The position numbers were made by a program, and so were the translations under genes. The notes beneath the pieces are model-generated. The model saw only the letters and a list, made by a program, of their open reading frames with translations, did no database searches and was not told where the DNA came from. A DNA stretch of 64,000 bases from the NCBI GenBank assembly GCA_963790585.1, contig CAWBOY010000004.1:992001-1056000 (forward strand). Reading direction: 5' to 3'. Of the stretch, positions 1-8,190 are shown piece by piece. Every line of letters begins with the position of its first letter. Position 1 is the stretch's first letter. The stretch comes from CAWBOY01 sp963790585 (GTDB lineage: Bacteria; Planctomycetota; Planctomycetia; Gemmatales; Gemmataceae).

Positions 1-209
1 AGTTTGATTAATGGGATCATTCGCGAATAGCGCGGTACAAGCTGTTCAAGAACCGACCTGTTCAACAACATAATCCTGGGGTACGTGCCCGCGTGGATCC
101 TCGGACTGCGATTTTTATTGACTTGTTTGGTGGGAATGAAGCTGGTGCCCATCGCGCGCCGACCAGATTAACACGAGTGCGTACAGAGAAGTTCGAAACC
201 ACGACACAC

Positions 210-231
210 GGGCGCCTAACGAGACTCGAAC
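210..231 (-). other. tRNA 3'-end-like fragment
   Basis: Read on the minus strand, this stretch matches the T-loop and acceptor 3' half of a tRNA (TTCGAGTCTCGTTAGGCGCC). No 5' half, D-arm or anticodon arm can be formed around it. It sits about 45 bp before the double-hairpin repeat, as the tRNA-Phe-like fragment does at the second copy near 42.2 kb. Such fragments are typical scars of integration at tRNA 3' ends. The match is short, so chance remains possible. Confidence 0.35.
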
Positions 232-271
232 GTCAAAGCCACTTCTTGAGCAATATCGCTGTAACATCATG

Positions 272-435
272 CCAGATATGAGGTTGCTGAATAAGCACGC
301 GCGCGCGACTCTCTAGAGACGTGTTCGAAAACCGCAACAGACGGGGAGCCTTCTGATCCGCAGCGGAATCCCGCTGCCAACGGGTTTACCCAAACGGCCG
401 AGAGATTCGTCTCTCGGCTTTTGGCGTTTCTGCCT
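272..435 (+). repeat. double-hairpin repeat, copy 1
   Basis: A segment of about 165-185 bp occurs again at 42230-42415 with high similarity. Shared blocks include ATATCGCTGTAACATCATG, a CTCTAGAGA palindrome and the 80-bp core from GGGGAGCCTTCTGATCC onward. The core forms two perfect hairpins: a 7-bp stem GCAGCGG/CCGCTGC with loop AATC (360-377) and a 9-bp stem GCCGAGAGA/TCTCTCGGC with loop TTCG followed by TTTT (397-422). The second resembles an intrinsic terminator. A weaker similarity continues downstream for about 100 bp. It may be a non-coding element or a tRNA-associated mobile repeat. Confidence 0.7.
397..422 (+). terminator. rho-independent terminator-like hairpin
   Basis: A perfect 9-bp stem closes a TTCG tetraloop and is followed by four T residues. 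It is conserved base for base in the second copy of the surrounding repeat (42376-42401). No gene is evident immediately upstream on the plus strand. Confidence 0.6.
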
Positions 436-684
436 ATCTTCTGCGTCACCTCGCACTTTTTACCCTTCTTCCCAATCTCTCTGTTTCCAACCGTGACAGA
501 CCGGGTCCGTTGGTAACCCGTCAGGTGCCAAGTCGGCGCCGTCTGAAATAGGCCAAAACTCTCGTGGTCTCGGGCGAGACTCAGAGATCGGGTTAGCCAT
601 GCGCGGTCCTGGAGTCGACAGTTCTTATCGTCGATCAAATCCAACAGTACGAATCCGGACGTTCATGCCCGCGAAAACGAGCGC
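436..684. other. intergenic, no gene recognised
   Basis: No convincing reading frame is seen between the hairpin repeat and the left end of the recombinase element. Parts of 440-540 resemble 42430-42520 after the second repeat copy (for example the block around GGGTCCGTTGGTAACC against GGGGTCCATTTGCAACC). The homologous segment is therefore probably longer than the hairpin core. Confidence 0.4.
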
Positions 685-768
685 GAATTGCCTTGAGGTT
701 CCTCGCAAAACGAGGCTCAGTGTCACTCGGGTTAACGGCCACGAGACGACCAAATCGAGGAGGTCCAG

Positions 769-1257
769 ATGAGCGAAACGATCCACCAGCAGTTGAAGCA
801 CCTGCAACGATTGTCAGCCAAAGAGCTGCGCCAGCGCTACGGCGAGGTGTTCGGCGATGAGGCCCGGACGTGGAACCGCACCTGGTTGGTGCGACGTCTC
901 GCCTGGCGTCTGCAATCGCTTGCCGAGGGCGGTCTTTCCGAACGCGCCAAGAAGCGGGCCGCCGAGCTGGCCAACGACGCCGACCTGCGTTTGACGCCGC
1001 CGGTAGCGCGAGTGCCCGACGTGGCGACTGTCGCGGTCGAGCGCCTCGTCGACCAAGACGATCGCCTGCCGCCACCCGGCACGATCCTGACGCGATCGTA
1101 CAAGGGCTCGACCATCCGGGTGCAGGTCCTTGAGAAAGGCTTCGCCTATGAAGGCGAGCTCTACAAGTCGCTGAGCGCCGTGGCCAAGGCGGTCACGGGC
1201 AGCCACTGCAACGGCTTTCTCTTCTTCAAGTGCAACATCAAGAAAGGCAAAGCATGA
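769..1257 (+). CDS. DUF2924 family protein
   Basis: The 162-residue protein matches the DUF2924 style, including a central block reading DEARTWNRTWLVRRLAWRLQ and a C-terminal GSHCNGFLFF. The family commonly lies directly upstream of large serine recombinases and is often assumed to assist them, but its biochemical role is unknown. The start is supported by a strong GAGGAGG ribosome site at 757-765. The stop overlaps the next start in an ATGA, so translational coupling is likely. The second copy at 52158 is about 89% identical, clearly more diverged than the recombinase core beside it. Confidence 0.9.
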   Translation: MSETIHQQLKHLQRLSAKELRQRYGEVFGDEARTWNRTWLVRRLAWRLQSLAEGGLSERAKKRAAELANDADLRLTPPVARVPDVATVAVERLVDQDDRLPPPGTILTRSYKGSTIRVQVLEKGFAYEGELYKSLSAVAKAVTGSHCNGFLFFKCNIKKGKA

Positions 1258-2561
1258 ACCGCAAGCCAACCAATGCTACCCAAGCGCGCACCTCGGTCCG
1301 CTGCGCCATCTACACCCGCAAGTCCACCGAGGCGGGCCTAGAGCAAGAGTTCAATTCGCTCGACGCCCAGCGGGAGTCCGCCGAGGCGTTCATCAAGAGT
1401 CAGACGCACGAAGGCTGGACCTGCCTTCCCAAGGCCTACGACGATGGCGGTTTCACCGGTGGCAACCTGGACCGCCCTGCCCTACAGCGACTGATCGCCG
1501 ACATCGAAGCCGGGTTAGTCGATTGCGTCGTGGTCTACAAGGTGGACCGCCTGAGTCGATCGCTCCTCGACTTCGCCCGCCTCATGGAGCGGTTCGACAA
1601 GCACAAGGTCGCCTTCGTCTCGGTCACGCAACAGTTCAACACCGCCTCTTCAATGGGGCGGCTGATCCTGAATGTGCTACTCAGTTTCGCCCAATTCGAA
1701 CGGGAGATCATCAGCGAGCGGACACGCGACAAGGTCGCGGCCACTCGTCGCAAAGGCAAATGGTCCGGCGGAGCTCCCATTTTGGGTTATGACATCGACG
1801 CACATGGCACGCGGCTCATCGTCAACGAGGATGAAGCCGTCCAGGTTCGGGCCATCTTCCAGCTCTACCTCGATTGCGGTAGCCTGCTCCCAGTTATCCG
1901 AGAATTGGAACGCCGTGATTGGACCAATAAGCGTTGGCAGACCCGTGCAGGCCACGGCAGCGGTGGCAGCCCGATCAGCAAGACCGCGTTGCATCGCCTG
2001 CTGTCTAACGTCGTCTACATCGGCAAGGTGCGTTACAAGAACGAGGTCCACGATGGCGAACACCCTGCTCTCATCGATGCAGAGACATGGCAAAAGGTGC
2101 AAGCGCTGCTGCAGCGGAATGGTCGCAGCGGCGGCGGTCCTGGTCGGAACACGCAAGGCTTCTTGTTGAAGGGAATCTTACATTGTGCCGCCTGCGGTTG
2201 CAGCATGACGCCGAGTCACACCAGGCGTGGGAATCGGCGCTATCGCTACTACGTTTGCACCAACGCCCAGAAACGGGGCTGGGACCAGTGTCCGTCGAAA
2301 TCGATTCCCGCGGGCGAGATCGAGAAGTATGTGGTGCAAGAGATGGAATGCGTCCGGCGAGGCAACGACCTGGATGCAGAAAGCCTTGGTGTAGATCTCG
2401 ACTGGCAAACGCTGGCACCGCACGAGCAGGCCCACGCGATCGGTCAACTGCTGCAGGCCGTCCATTACCACGGAGGCACCGGCAAGCTGTCCATTCAATT
2501 CCTACCCCCTGCCCTTCCATCGCTTGCCAACGAGCTTGTCCTTACAGAGGAGACACCATGA
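1254..2561 (+). CDS. large serine recombinase
   Basis: A 435-residue site-specific recombinase. The N-terminal resolvase domain shows AIYTRKSTEAG with the likely nucleophilic serine, then YKVDRLSRSLLDFARL and LLSFAQFEREIISERTRDK. A recombinase domain follows (about residues 155-265), then a zinc-ribbon with CAACGC and a distal CTNAQKRGWDQC. The start at 1254 is preferred over an upstream ATG at 1230 because it forms an ATGA overlap with the DUF2924 stop. The stop in turn overlaps the HTH gene by ATGA. It probably moves this element by recombination between attachment sites. The C-terminal part after the ribbon is compact but in frame, unlike copy 2. Confidence 0.93.
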   Translation: MNRKPTNATQARTSVRCAIYTRKSTEAGLEQEFNSLDAQRESAEAFIKSQTHEGWTCLPKAYDDGGFTGGNLDRPALQRLIADIEAGLVDCVVVYKVDRLSRSLLDFARLMERFDKHKVAFVSVTQQFNTASSMGRLILNVLLSFAQFEREIISERTRDKVAATRRKGKWSGGAPILGYDIDAHGTRLIVNEDEAVQVRAIFQLYLDCGSLLPVIRELERRDWTNKRWQTRAGHGSGGSPISKTALHRLLSNVVYIGKVRYKNEVHDGEHPALIDAETWQKVQALLQRNGRSGGGPGRNTQGFLLKGILHCAACGCSMTPSHTRRGNRRYRYYVCTNAQKRGWDQCPSKSIPAGEIEKYVVQEMECVRRGNDLDAESLGVDLDWQTLAPHEQAHAIGQLLQAVHYHGGTGKLSIQFLPPALPSLANELVLTEETP

Positions 2562-3004
2562 TCCCCGCCTCTCGCACTATCGAACGGCACATCCGCTTCG
2601 GCGATCGTGGTGCAGGCGTCGAAGTAGGATGCACTCCGGAACGCATCGACGTCCCGAAGGGCCGCATACCCCACATCGCCAAGCTCATGGCGCTGGCCAT
2701 CCGGCTGGACGACCTCGTACGCTCGGGCACGGTCACCACCTTCGCCGACCTTGCTCGGCTCGGCCAAGTGAGCCGAGCTCGGATCACGCAGATCCTGAAT
2801 TTGGTGAACCTGGCTCCCGACATTCAGGAGGCGATCTTGTTCTTGCCACGGACTGAACGGGGGCGTGCGGGCGTTGTCCTTCGTGATCTGCAGCCGGTCG
2901 CCGCTGTGACAAACTGGTCCAAACAACGCCAGATTTGGGCCGGTTTTCGACGGTTTTCGCCCGATTTCGTGACAAACGGGGACAAAATGGCACTTTGGGG
3001 GTGA
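2558..3004 (+). CDS. ParB-like helix-turn-helix protein of the recombinase element
   Basis: A 148-residue protein starting in ATGA overlap with the recombinase and preceded by GAGGAGAC. Its middle part (LARLGQVSRARITQILNLVNL, about residues 67-88) resembles the helix-turn-helix of ParB/KorB-type DNA-binding proteins. The tail FLPRTERGRAG...LRDLQPVA recurs in fossils at 54.9 and 56.4 kb. The last codons run into the conserved right end of the element, so the C-terminus may be variable. A role as directionality or regulatory factor for the recombinase is inference from gene order. Confidence 0.75.
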   Translation: MIPASRTIERHIRFGDRGAGVEVGCTPERIDVPKGRIPHIAKLMALAIRLDDLVRSGTVTTFADLARLGQVSRARITQILNLVNLAPDIQEAILFLPRTERGRAGVVLRDLQPVAAVTNWSKQRQIWAGFRRFSPDFVTNGDKMALWG

Positions 3005-3006
3005 CG

Positions 3007-3021
3007 TTTCTCATAATTGGG
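3007..3021 (+). repeat. right-end motif of recombinase element (a)
   Basis: TTTCTCATAATTGGG directly follows the HTH gene. Closely related copies occur at 54428, 54734, 56553 and 56719, each preceded by TGTCAC/GTGACA-rich sequence. Confidence 0.65.
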
Positions 3022-3103
3022 TGTCCGTTCGGTCAACCGCGTGGCCATGTTGACCGAGGCGCGGACGTGGATTGGGACGGACTGTTGTCGGGACGGCGTA
3101 AGA

Positions 3104-4947
3104 TCAGGAGGTTGGCGGCGAAGCCGGCGGCGTTGCTTGGTTGGCTGACGGCGACGAGCGAGCGGCTTGCCAGCGATCCGGAAGTAGACCGGCCAACTGA
3201 TCCGCCGAAGTGGTCGGTAAGCGGGTCAGCACATCTTGAAGATACGCCCACGGCTCGACGCCCAGACGTTGGCACGTCGACGTGAAGCTGAACAAGATCG
3301 ATGCGGTCTTGCCTCCTTGGTCCGATCCAAAAAACAACCAATTCTTGCGGCCAATCGCGATGCGCTTCATCTCACGCTCGGCCACGTTATTATCGATCGC
3401 TAGAATCCCCGATTCGGTGTAGCGCATCAGCGCCGTCCATTGGTTCAAGGCATAGTTGATCGCCTCTGCCATTGGACTCTTCGGAAGCACCTGTGTCTGT
3501 TGATCATCGAGCCAGGTTCGGAACATCTCCAGGAGGGCCAGCGCGATGTCCTGTCGGATTTTCCGAAGCGTGTCCTCCGCATACCCTTTGGAGGCACGTT
3601 CCAGCTCATACAGGGATCCATACCAGCTCAGGGCCTGGTGCGAGCGCAGCGTATCACTGGTACGGGCTTCGTAAAACTTACGGCGTGCGTGGGCATTACA
3701 GGCGACCTCGATGATCGGCGCCACACCATCCGGGCCCTGTGGTAAATACAAACCATCGTAGCCACGGAAGGCATCGGCCTGTAGTTATCCCTTGTAATTC
3801 GCCAAAAACAGTTGGGGGCCATCACGTCGCCGAGTGAGCGTGAAGTCGAAGGCATTGTAGGGATGAGCGTTGTCCCCTAGATAAACCCACAGTCTCGACG
3901 TGGTCAACCGACGCGAGGGCAACAACTGCATCTTCACCGGTGTATCATCGGTATGAATCACCCGAGATTGTAACACCATCGAGACCATGAGGTCATACAG
4001 TGGCTTAAGTAGCTGGCCACTGGCAGCCAACCAGTCACATAACGTGGAGCGTGGGAGTACAAGTCCTTGACGTTCATACACACGTTCTAGACGATACAGC
4101 GGCAAGTGATCGACGTATTTCGAGACGATCAGATGGGCCAACAGTCCCGGTCCTGGTAAACCTTTGGGAATCGGCATCGTTGGCTTTGTTGCCGGCAGGA
4201 GATGGGGGCGACGACGTGGCGACGACGATGTGTTCGGCGGCGTAGATCCGAACCCAAGGCTGCGGTCGCCGTTGTTCGGTGGCGAAGGTCCGGCTTGGAT
4301 CCTGAGTCCGGCTGTGGGTCATTCATGGGTGGCTGCTCGGAGTTTGGTGATGCCGCTGACTCTTGCTCCGTTATCTCCGATGGCTTTGACTTCACGGAAC
4401 CGGGAGTCTTGCTACAGCAAGGACACAAGTATTTATGAACCAAATGCTCGACAACGATCAGCGACGCTGGTATGTACTCGACCTGCTCGCTCTTATCGAC
4501 GCCGATGTCAATGCGTTGTTGCCCACAACCCTGACACAGGCGTTCGGCTTCCGTCAATGTATGATGCACAGGCCGACGCTCCAAGTTCGCGGGCATATGC
4601 CTACGGCCGTGCGGTCTGGCACACTTCTTGGGTTTGGCTGGGTTCGCCGTGGCGGCTTCGGCAGCGGGTAAGGCTGGAGGGGGAGTAGGTGTGTCTTGGG
4701 TGGGAGCGATGTGGCTGAACAGATCGCGTTGGTTGGGATCAAAGCGTTCGGTGCGGCTTCCGTAGATGCGATGGAGCAATCGATCGATGCGGTCACGCAG
4801 GGCTTGGTTGTCTGATTGGGTTTGATGCAGAGTAGCGACCAGTTCCATGATCATGCGTTTGAGCGTGATCAAGTCATCGGGCAGATTCTCAATGGACGGC
4901 ACCGCGGTGGGTGTGGAACCTACAGAAATGGGAGTGGCCGTGCTCAT
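3104..4947 (-). pseudogene. tnpC: IS66 transposase TnpC, broken
   Basis: Three consecutive minus-strand pieces together make a full IS66 transposase. The N-terminal part has a coiled-coil region (LITLKRMIMELVATLHQ...) and the zinc-binding CQGCGQQR and YLCPCC motifs. The middle has PIPKGLPGPGLLAHLIVSKY and IHTDDTPVK. The C-terminal part has NVAEREMKRIAIGRKNWLFFGS. A TAA at 3785-3787 interrupts an otherwise continuous ANYKG-LQADAFRGYDG run, consistent with a TAC to TAA change. The first and second pieces lie in different frames, with the shift around 4180-4240. The start at 4947 is the ATG before STATPIS. Confidence 0.85.
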
Positions 4948-5047
4948 GGTGGATTGAACACCGCACGACCACTCGAGGTAGCGCAGACAATCGGTACTTT
5001 TCAAAAACTACTTCTTGACGTGATAGACCACTGGTCCCGGTAAGTCG

Positions 5048-5398
5048 TTAACTCGCGGGCCGTTGATAACGGCGACGTCGTTTGACGCTATCCAGGTCGA
5101 CGCCATCGAGCAACATCTGTAGGTCGGCGGCACGCATGGAGACTCGGCCGTCGTCACTCACGGGAAAGCGAAACGTTCCCATTTCAAGTCGCTTGTACCA
5201 GATGGCGTAGCCGTCATCGTCCCAATAAAGCAGCTTGACGCGATCGGCGCGTTTGTTGCGAAACAGGAACAGATGTCCCGAGAGTGGATCCACCTGAATC
5301 TGTTGTCGGACCAGCTCGGCCAGGCCATCGAACGACTTACGTAGGTCTGTCGGTTTGGTAGCCAGCCAGATACGGACGGATGGTGGCAAGTTCAACAT
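5048..5398 (-). CDS. tnpB: IS66 accessory protein TnpB
   Basis: A 116-residue protein with the typical IS66 Orf2 pattern: a start near NLPPSVRIWLATKPTDLRKSFDGLAELV, then GHLFLFRNKRADRVKLLYWDDDGYAIWYKRLE. It is required with TnpA for transposition in known IS66 elements. It overlaps the tnpA stop by 7 bp, indicating coupled translation, and appears intact. Confidence 0.92.
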   Translation of the reverse strand: MLNLPPSVRIWLATKPTDLRKSFDGLAELVRQQIQVDPLSGHLFLFRNKRADRVKLLYWDDDGYAIWYKRLEMGTFRFPVSDDGRVSMRAADLQMLLDGVDLDSVKRRRRYQRPAS

Positions 5399-5736
5399 GC
5401 CGAGTCCTCCTCCAAGACGGCCAGGAGGCGGCGTAAAGTGGATGCGTCGAAGCCAGGCTCGATTCGCAAGACACGGTGGTTGTTCAAGACCAATTCGAAC
5501 GCACCGCCTGAAACCAAGACCTCCGGCTTGGAGTCGGGCACGACATGGACGGCTGAGAATGACGCGGTGGCACGGTCACGTGCCGCAAGCGTGCGCTGCC
5601 AATAACGAAACGCGGCTTGGGACAGGCCCTGCTGTTGGCAATAGGCCCGCACCGACAACCGGCCGGGCCGCCACTGTTCGAGAGCCTTGCGCCAGAAACG
5701 CTCTTTCTGAATTTCGCGCGGTCTGCCTTTGGACAT
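5392..5736 (-). CDS. tnpA: IS66 accessory protein TnpA
   Basis: A 114-residue helix-turn-helix protein of the IS66 TnpA type. It contains FWRKALEQWRPGRLSVRAYCQQQGLSQ and FRYWQRTL in the N-terminal half and a C-terminal FELVLNNHRVLRIEPGFD. It is the first gene of the element and overlaps tnpB. The ribosome site is AGGAGG a few bases upstream of the ATG on the minus strand. A second, damaged tnpA-like fragment of a different subgroup lies at 56.9-57.1 kb. Confidence 0.9.
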   Translation of the reverse strand: MSKGRPREIQKERFWRKALEQWRPGRLSVRAYCQQQGLSQAAFRYWQRTLAARDRATASFSAVHVVPDSKPEVLVSGGAFELVLNNHRVLRIEPGFDASTLRRLLAVLEEDSAC

Positions 5737-5934
5737 GGGGTGATCCTCCTTTGGGGAGCATTACACCATGTCCGTCAAGATCGGAGTTCGCCGGACTGAC
5801 ACCACTTTACGATGTTTTCGGACACATTACCACGGCTTTTCGGACACTCTCGGGCAAGATCGCTTGTGCCTGGCAGCCTGATCTGAGCCACTGGAAGTCG
5901 CGCCAATCAATGACGTGAATTGACGCCTGCATCT

Positions 5935-5963
5935 TGTCAGAAACTCGTATACACTTTCTGACA
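5935..5963 (+). promoter_or_regulatory. operator-like palindrome before DUF6088 remnant
   Basis: An inverted repeat with 9-bp arms, TGTCAGAAA and TTTCTGACA, separated by 11 bases that include GTATAC. It lies just upstream of the ribosome site and start of the truncated DUF6088 gene. Placement and symmetry suggest an autoregulatory operator of a toxin-antitoxin-type gene. This is inference; no -10/-35 pair is certain. Confidence 0.5.
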
Positions 5964-5974
5964 GGAGCAATGCA

Positions 5975-6117
5975 ATGAACGCCATCCAAAAATGTCAGTC
6001 TAAACCGGATTCGGAGGCAGGGCCGGGCCAATTCTTCGCGCCTAAGGATTTTCTCGATTTGGAAAGCCACGACGCTGCCGACAGGTCGCTCTCGCGGCTG
6101 GTTGAGGAAGGCGTGAT
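5975..6117 (+). pseudogene. truncated DUF6088 / AbiEi-like antitoxin gene
   Basis: The frame beginning MNAIQKCQSKPDSEAGPGQF and continuing APKDFLDLESHDAADRSLSRLV resembles the N-terminal winged-helix region of DUF6088 proteins. These have a conserved pattern of F-(T/A)-PKDFLDL, then D-ALSRLV. Homology stops near 6115 and the frame continues only as antisense of the neighbouring GH13 gene. About 45 residues of a protein that is normally around 200 survive. A good ribosome site (ACAGGAG) and the palindrome upstream remain. The break marks a rearrangement junction next to the IS66. Confidence 0.65.
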
Positions 6118-6134
6118 TTCGTCGCTTTTTTCAC

Positions 6135-7612
6135 TCATCGAATTCTCAGGCAAAATACGCAGGCCTGCCATGGAGTCATATCCAGGTACAACCCGCGTCC
6201 TTGCAGGTCATCGCCGCTCCACTCGTAGCTGACGGAGCTGAATTGATCCTGCAAAAGCCATTTCTTGCCAACGATATCCGGGAACGGCAACCTAACATGA
6301 CATTGGCTTTGATTGGAGGCGTAGTTTACCGCGACCACAATCGCCTCTCCAGTGACCCCCTGCCAGGCGAACACGAGGAAGCAGTGGTTAGTCCAGTTAC
6401 CGTCCCAGGCCGAAGTACATGCAAGCAATTGCCATTGGCCATCGCGAACGGTCGGCTTGCGCAGCACGAAAAGAAGACGGTCATAAAACTGCTTCATCGT
6501 CTCATCGACCGGTTCAATCGGGCCACGTACGAGATGGGGCGAGATTCGCTTCTTACGACCCTCGAACTGCCCCTGGTGGACGAAACGCAGCCCTGGAGCG
6601 AGAAACGAGATTACAGCTGCGGCCTGATGAATGTCGGGAGCGAACGCCGAAGCCGCCCTCGGTTCGTCGTGATTCTCCAGGAATCGGGCCAGTTTGGATT
6701 GGTAATCGAGTCCCGCGTGAAAATGCTCGCGGACCGGCTGGGCATGCCCTTCTCGCAGGCGATCGTAGAGCCGTTTGTCGTAGGCGTAGTCGAATCCCTG
6801 TTGCTGTAGCGCCCACTCCATGTCCCAATAGACCTCGGCCATGAAAAGGAATCCAGGAACGCGCTCGCGCACCCGCTGCGTAGCCGTCGGCCAGAAGAGC
6901 GGGCGCGCCGGCCCCAGGTTCGTTCGAAGACGTCCGGCAAGACGAGCATTGCCATATCGCAGCGCACGCCGTCGCATTGGTCGGCGATCTTCGTGAGTTC
7001 GCCGATCATCGCATCCTGTGTGGCTGGGTTGGCGTAGTCGAGCTGTAGCGTGTCCGGCCAGCCGGCGAAGTAGGGATCGCGACCGTAGGCAAGAATCAGG
7101 TCGCCGCCTTGGCGTTTCACGAGCGTGTAGTTTTGCGGAGCACTCGCCAGGTCGTGCTCGGTGCCCTCGATGAAAAAATCGGGATGATCTTCGATCCAGG
7201 GATGATCGAGTCCCATATGGTTGGGCACGAAGTCGAGCATGAGCTTGAGGCCGCGCTTTCGCAGCCGCTCGCGAAGCCGAGCTAGCGCAGCGTCGCCCCC
7301 GAGATTGTTGTGTACACGATAGCCGGTGATCGCGAAGCCCGAGCCGGCGATATCCTCCTCTCGTAAGTCCGGGAGTGTCTCGTGAAATTCGCGCCGCCAA
7401 TCGGCGTTTTCACGTGAAACCCGCTGCGCGCCCGGTCCCGTTTGCCAGACGCTGAGCAACCAAATCCAGTCGAATCCCGCCTCGGCCAAGCGGTCCAATT
7501 CGGTGTCGGTAATATCGTCCAATGTAGCGCGGCGGCCCAACTCAAGAGAAATCTCAGTCAGCCAGACACGAGTATTTATCTGGTACAGCGATGGATTGCG
7601 AGGCCCGGCCAT
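6135..7612 (-). CDS. GH13 alpha-amylase family hydrolase, one frameshift
   Basis: Two frames combine into a GH13 enzyme of about 490 residues. The first (from 7612) carries LMLDFVPNHMGLDH and GVRCDMAML with the nucleophile aspartate. The second continues as FLFMAEVYWDMEW with the acid/base glutamate and FLENHDEPRAA with the transition-state aspartate. They join at about 6912-6915, where the sequence has four C residues and five would restore the frame. All catalytic residues are kept, so a sequencing error or recent loss is likely. It would act on alpha-glucans or related sugars; the substrate cannot be told. It is the last gene of the minus-strand carbohydrate island. Confidence 0.85.
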
Positions 7613-7655
7613 AGGTTACCTTTCATGACGTGTAACTGGTTCACGAGAGTTTGCT

Positions 7656-8063
7656 TCATAACTTGTTCGGGGCATTGCGGTCTCTCGCGCCTTCCTTTCG
7701 CGCGTAATGGAGGTACGCGCCGACGCTGAAGGAATTGGTCAACACGGCAATCAGATTCCAAGCGACCACGGGCCGCGAAGCAATTAACAAGCCATAATAA
7801 ACCCAGAGGACCTGAAAAACGGCCATAATCGCGGCCATCCTGGGATTCATTCCAGCGCTTGATCGACGTTTCAATATGGAGATTAGGTCGGGAACGGCGG
7901 CGAAAGTCGTTCCAAATCCTGCTAGAAAGCCAATGAGTTCCGAACGCTGCAACCTTGGAACGAACAGGCTGGCCATGTCGTGTGGAATCAGATCATCGCA
8001 GCCGCTGAGCATCAATAAACTGAGGCTCAACAGCACGAAGGTTGTCATTCGGCGGCTTTTCAT
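7656..8063 (-). CDS. SemiSWEET-type sugar transporter with lipoprotein-like leader
   Basis: Residues about 40-130 match bacterial SemiSWEET proteins: three membrane helices with FLAGFGTTFAAVPDLISILK, VFQVLWVYYGLLIASRPVV and LIAVLTNSFSVGAYLHY. These work as dimers moving sugars by facilitated diffusion. The N-terminus is unusual: MKSRRMTTFVLLSLSLLMLSGC looks like a lipoprotein signal ending in an LSGC lipobox, followed by about 15 linker residues. The start at 8063 is chosen for its GAGG spacing; an ATG at 8078 is the alternative. The carbohydrate-enzyme neighbourhood fits sugar transport. Confidence 0.8.
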   Translation of the reverse strand: MKSRRMTTFVLLSLSLLMLSGCDDLIPHDMASLFVPRLQRSELIGFLAGFGTTFAAVPDLISILKRRSSAGMNPRMAAIMAVFQVLWVYYGLLIASRPVVAWNLIAVLTNSFSVGAYLHYARKEGARDRNAPNKL

Positions 8064-8190
8064 GGCAGGCCTCACCATTCATGGAGATGTAAGGAATCCA
8101 AACCAGGTAATCGAGCGACCAACCTATCGACGATGCTCCGCGAGACTCCGGCCCCGGCCGGGAGGTCGGTTTTACACACCGCGAGCGCGC

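Larger units (their letters stand above)
685..3021 (+). mobile_element. DUF2924-serine recombinase-HTH element, copy 1
   Basis: Three overlapping plus-strand genes are framed by sequence shared with a second copy at 52077-54442. The left shared boundary begins at GAATTGCCTTGAGGTTCC (685 and 52077) and unrelated sequence lies outside it. The right end is TTTCTCATAATTGGG (3007-3021), a motif that recurs at four places downstream of copy 2. The unit is about 2.35 kb. No terminal inverted repeats are evident, which fits serine-recombinase elements. Boundaries come from comparing the two copies and are good to a few bases on the left. Confidence 0.7.
3017..5830 (-). mobile_element. decayed IS66-family element
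   Basis: Three minus-strand genes in IS66 order (tnpA, tnpB, tnpC) lie between the recombinase element and a truncated DUF6088 gene. TGTCCG occurs near the left limit (about 3023), and its complement CGGACA occurs twice near the right limit (about 5818 and 5846). Exact termini and target duplication could not be fixed by eye. The transposase gene carries a nonsense codon and at least one frameshift, so the copy is probably inactive on its own. Confidence 0.75.

Noticed and set aside
93..281. Short plus-strand frame at the left edge
   Set aside because: No ribosome site, no family resemblance and it runs into the repeat; treated as chance.
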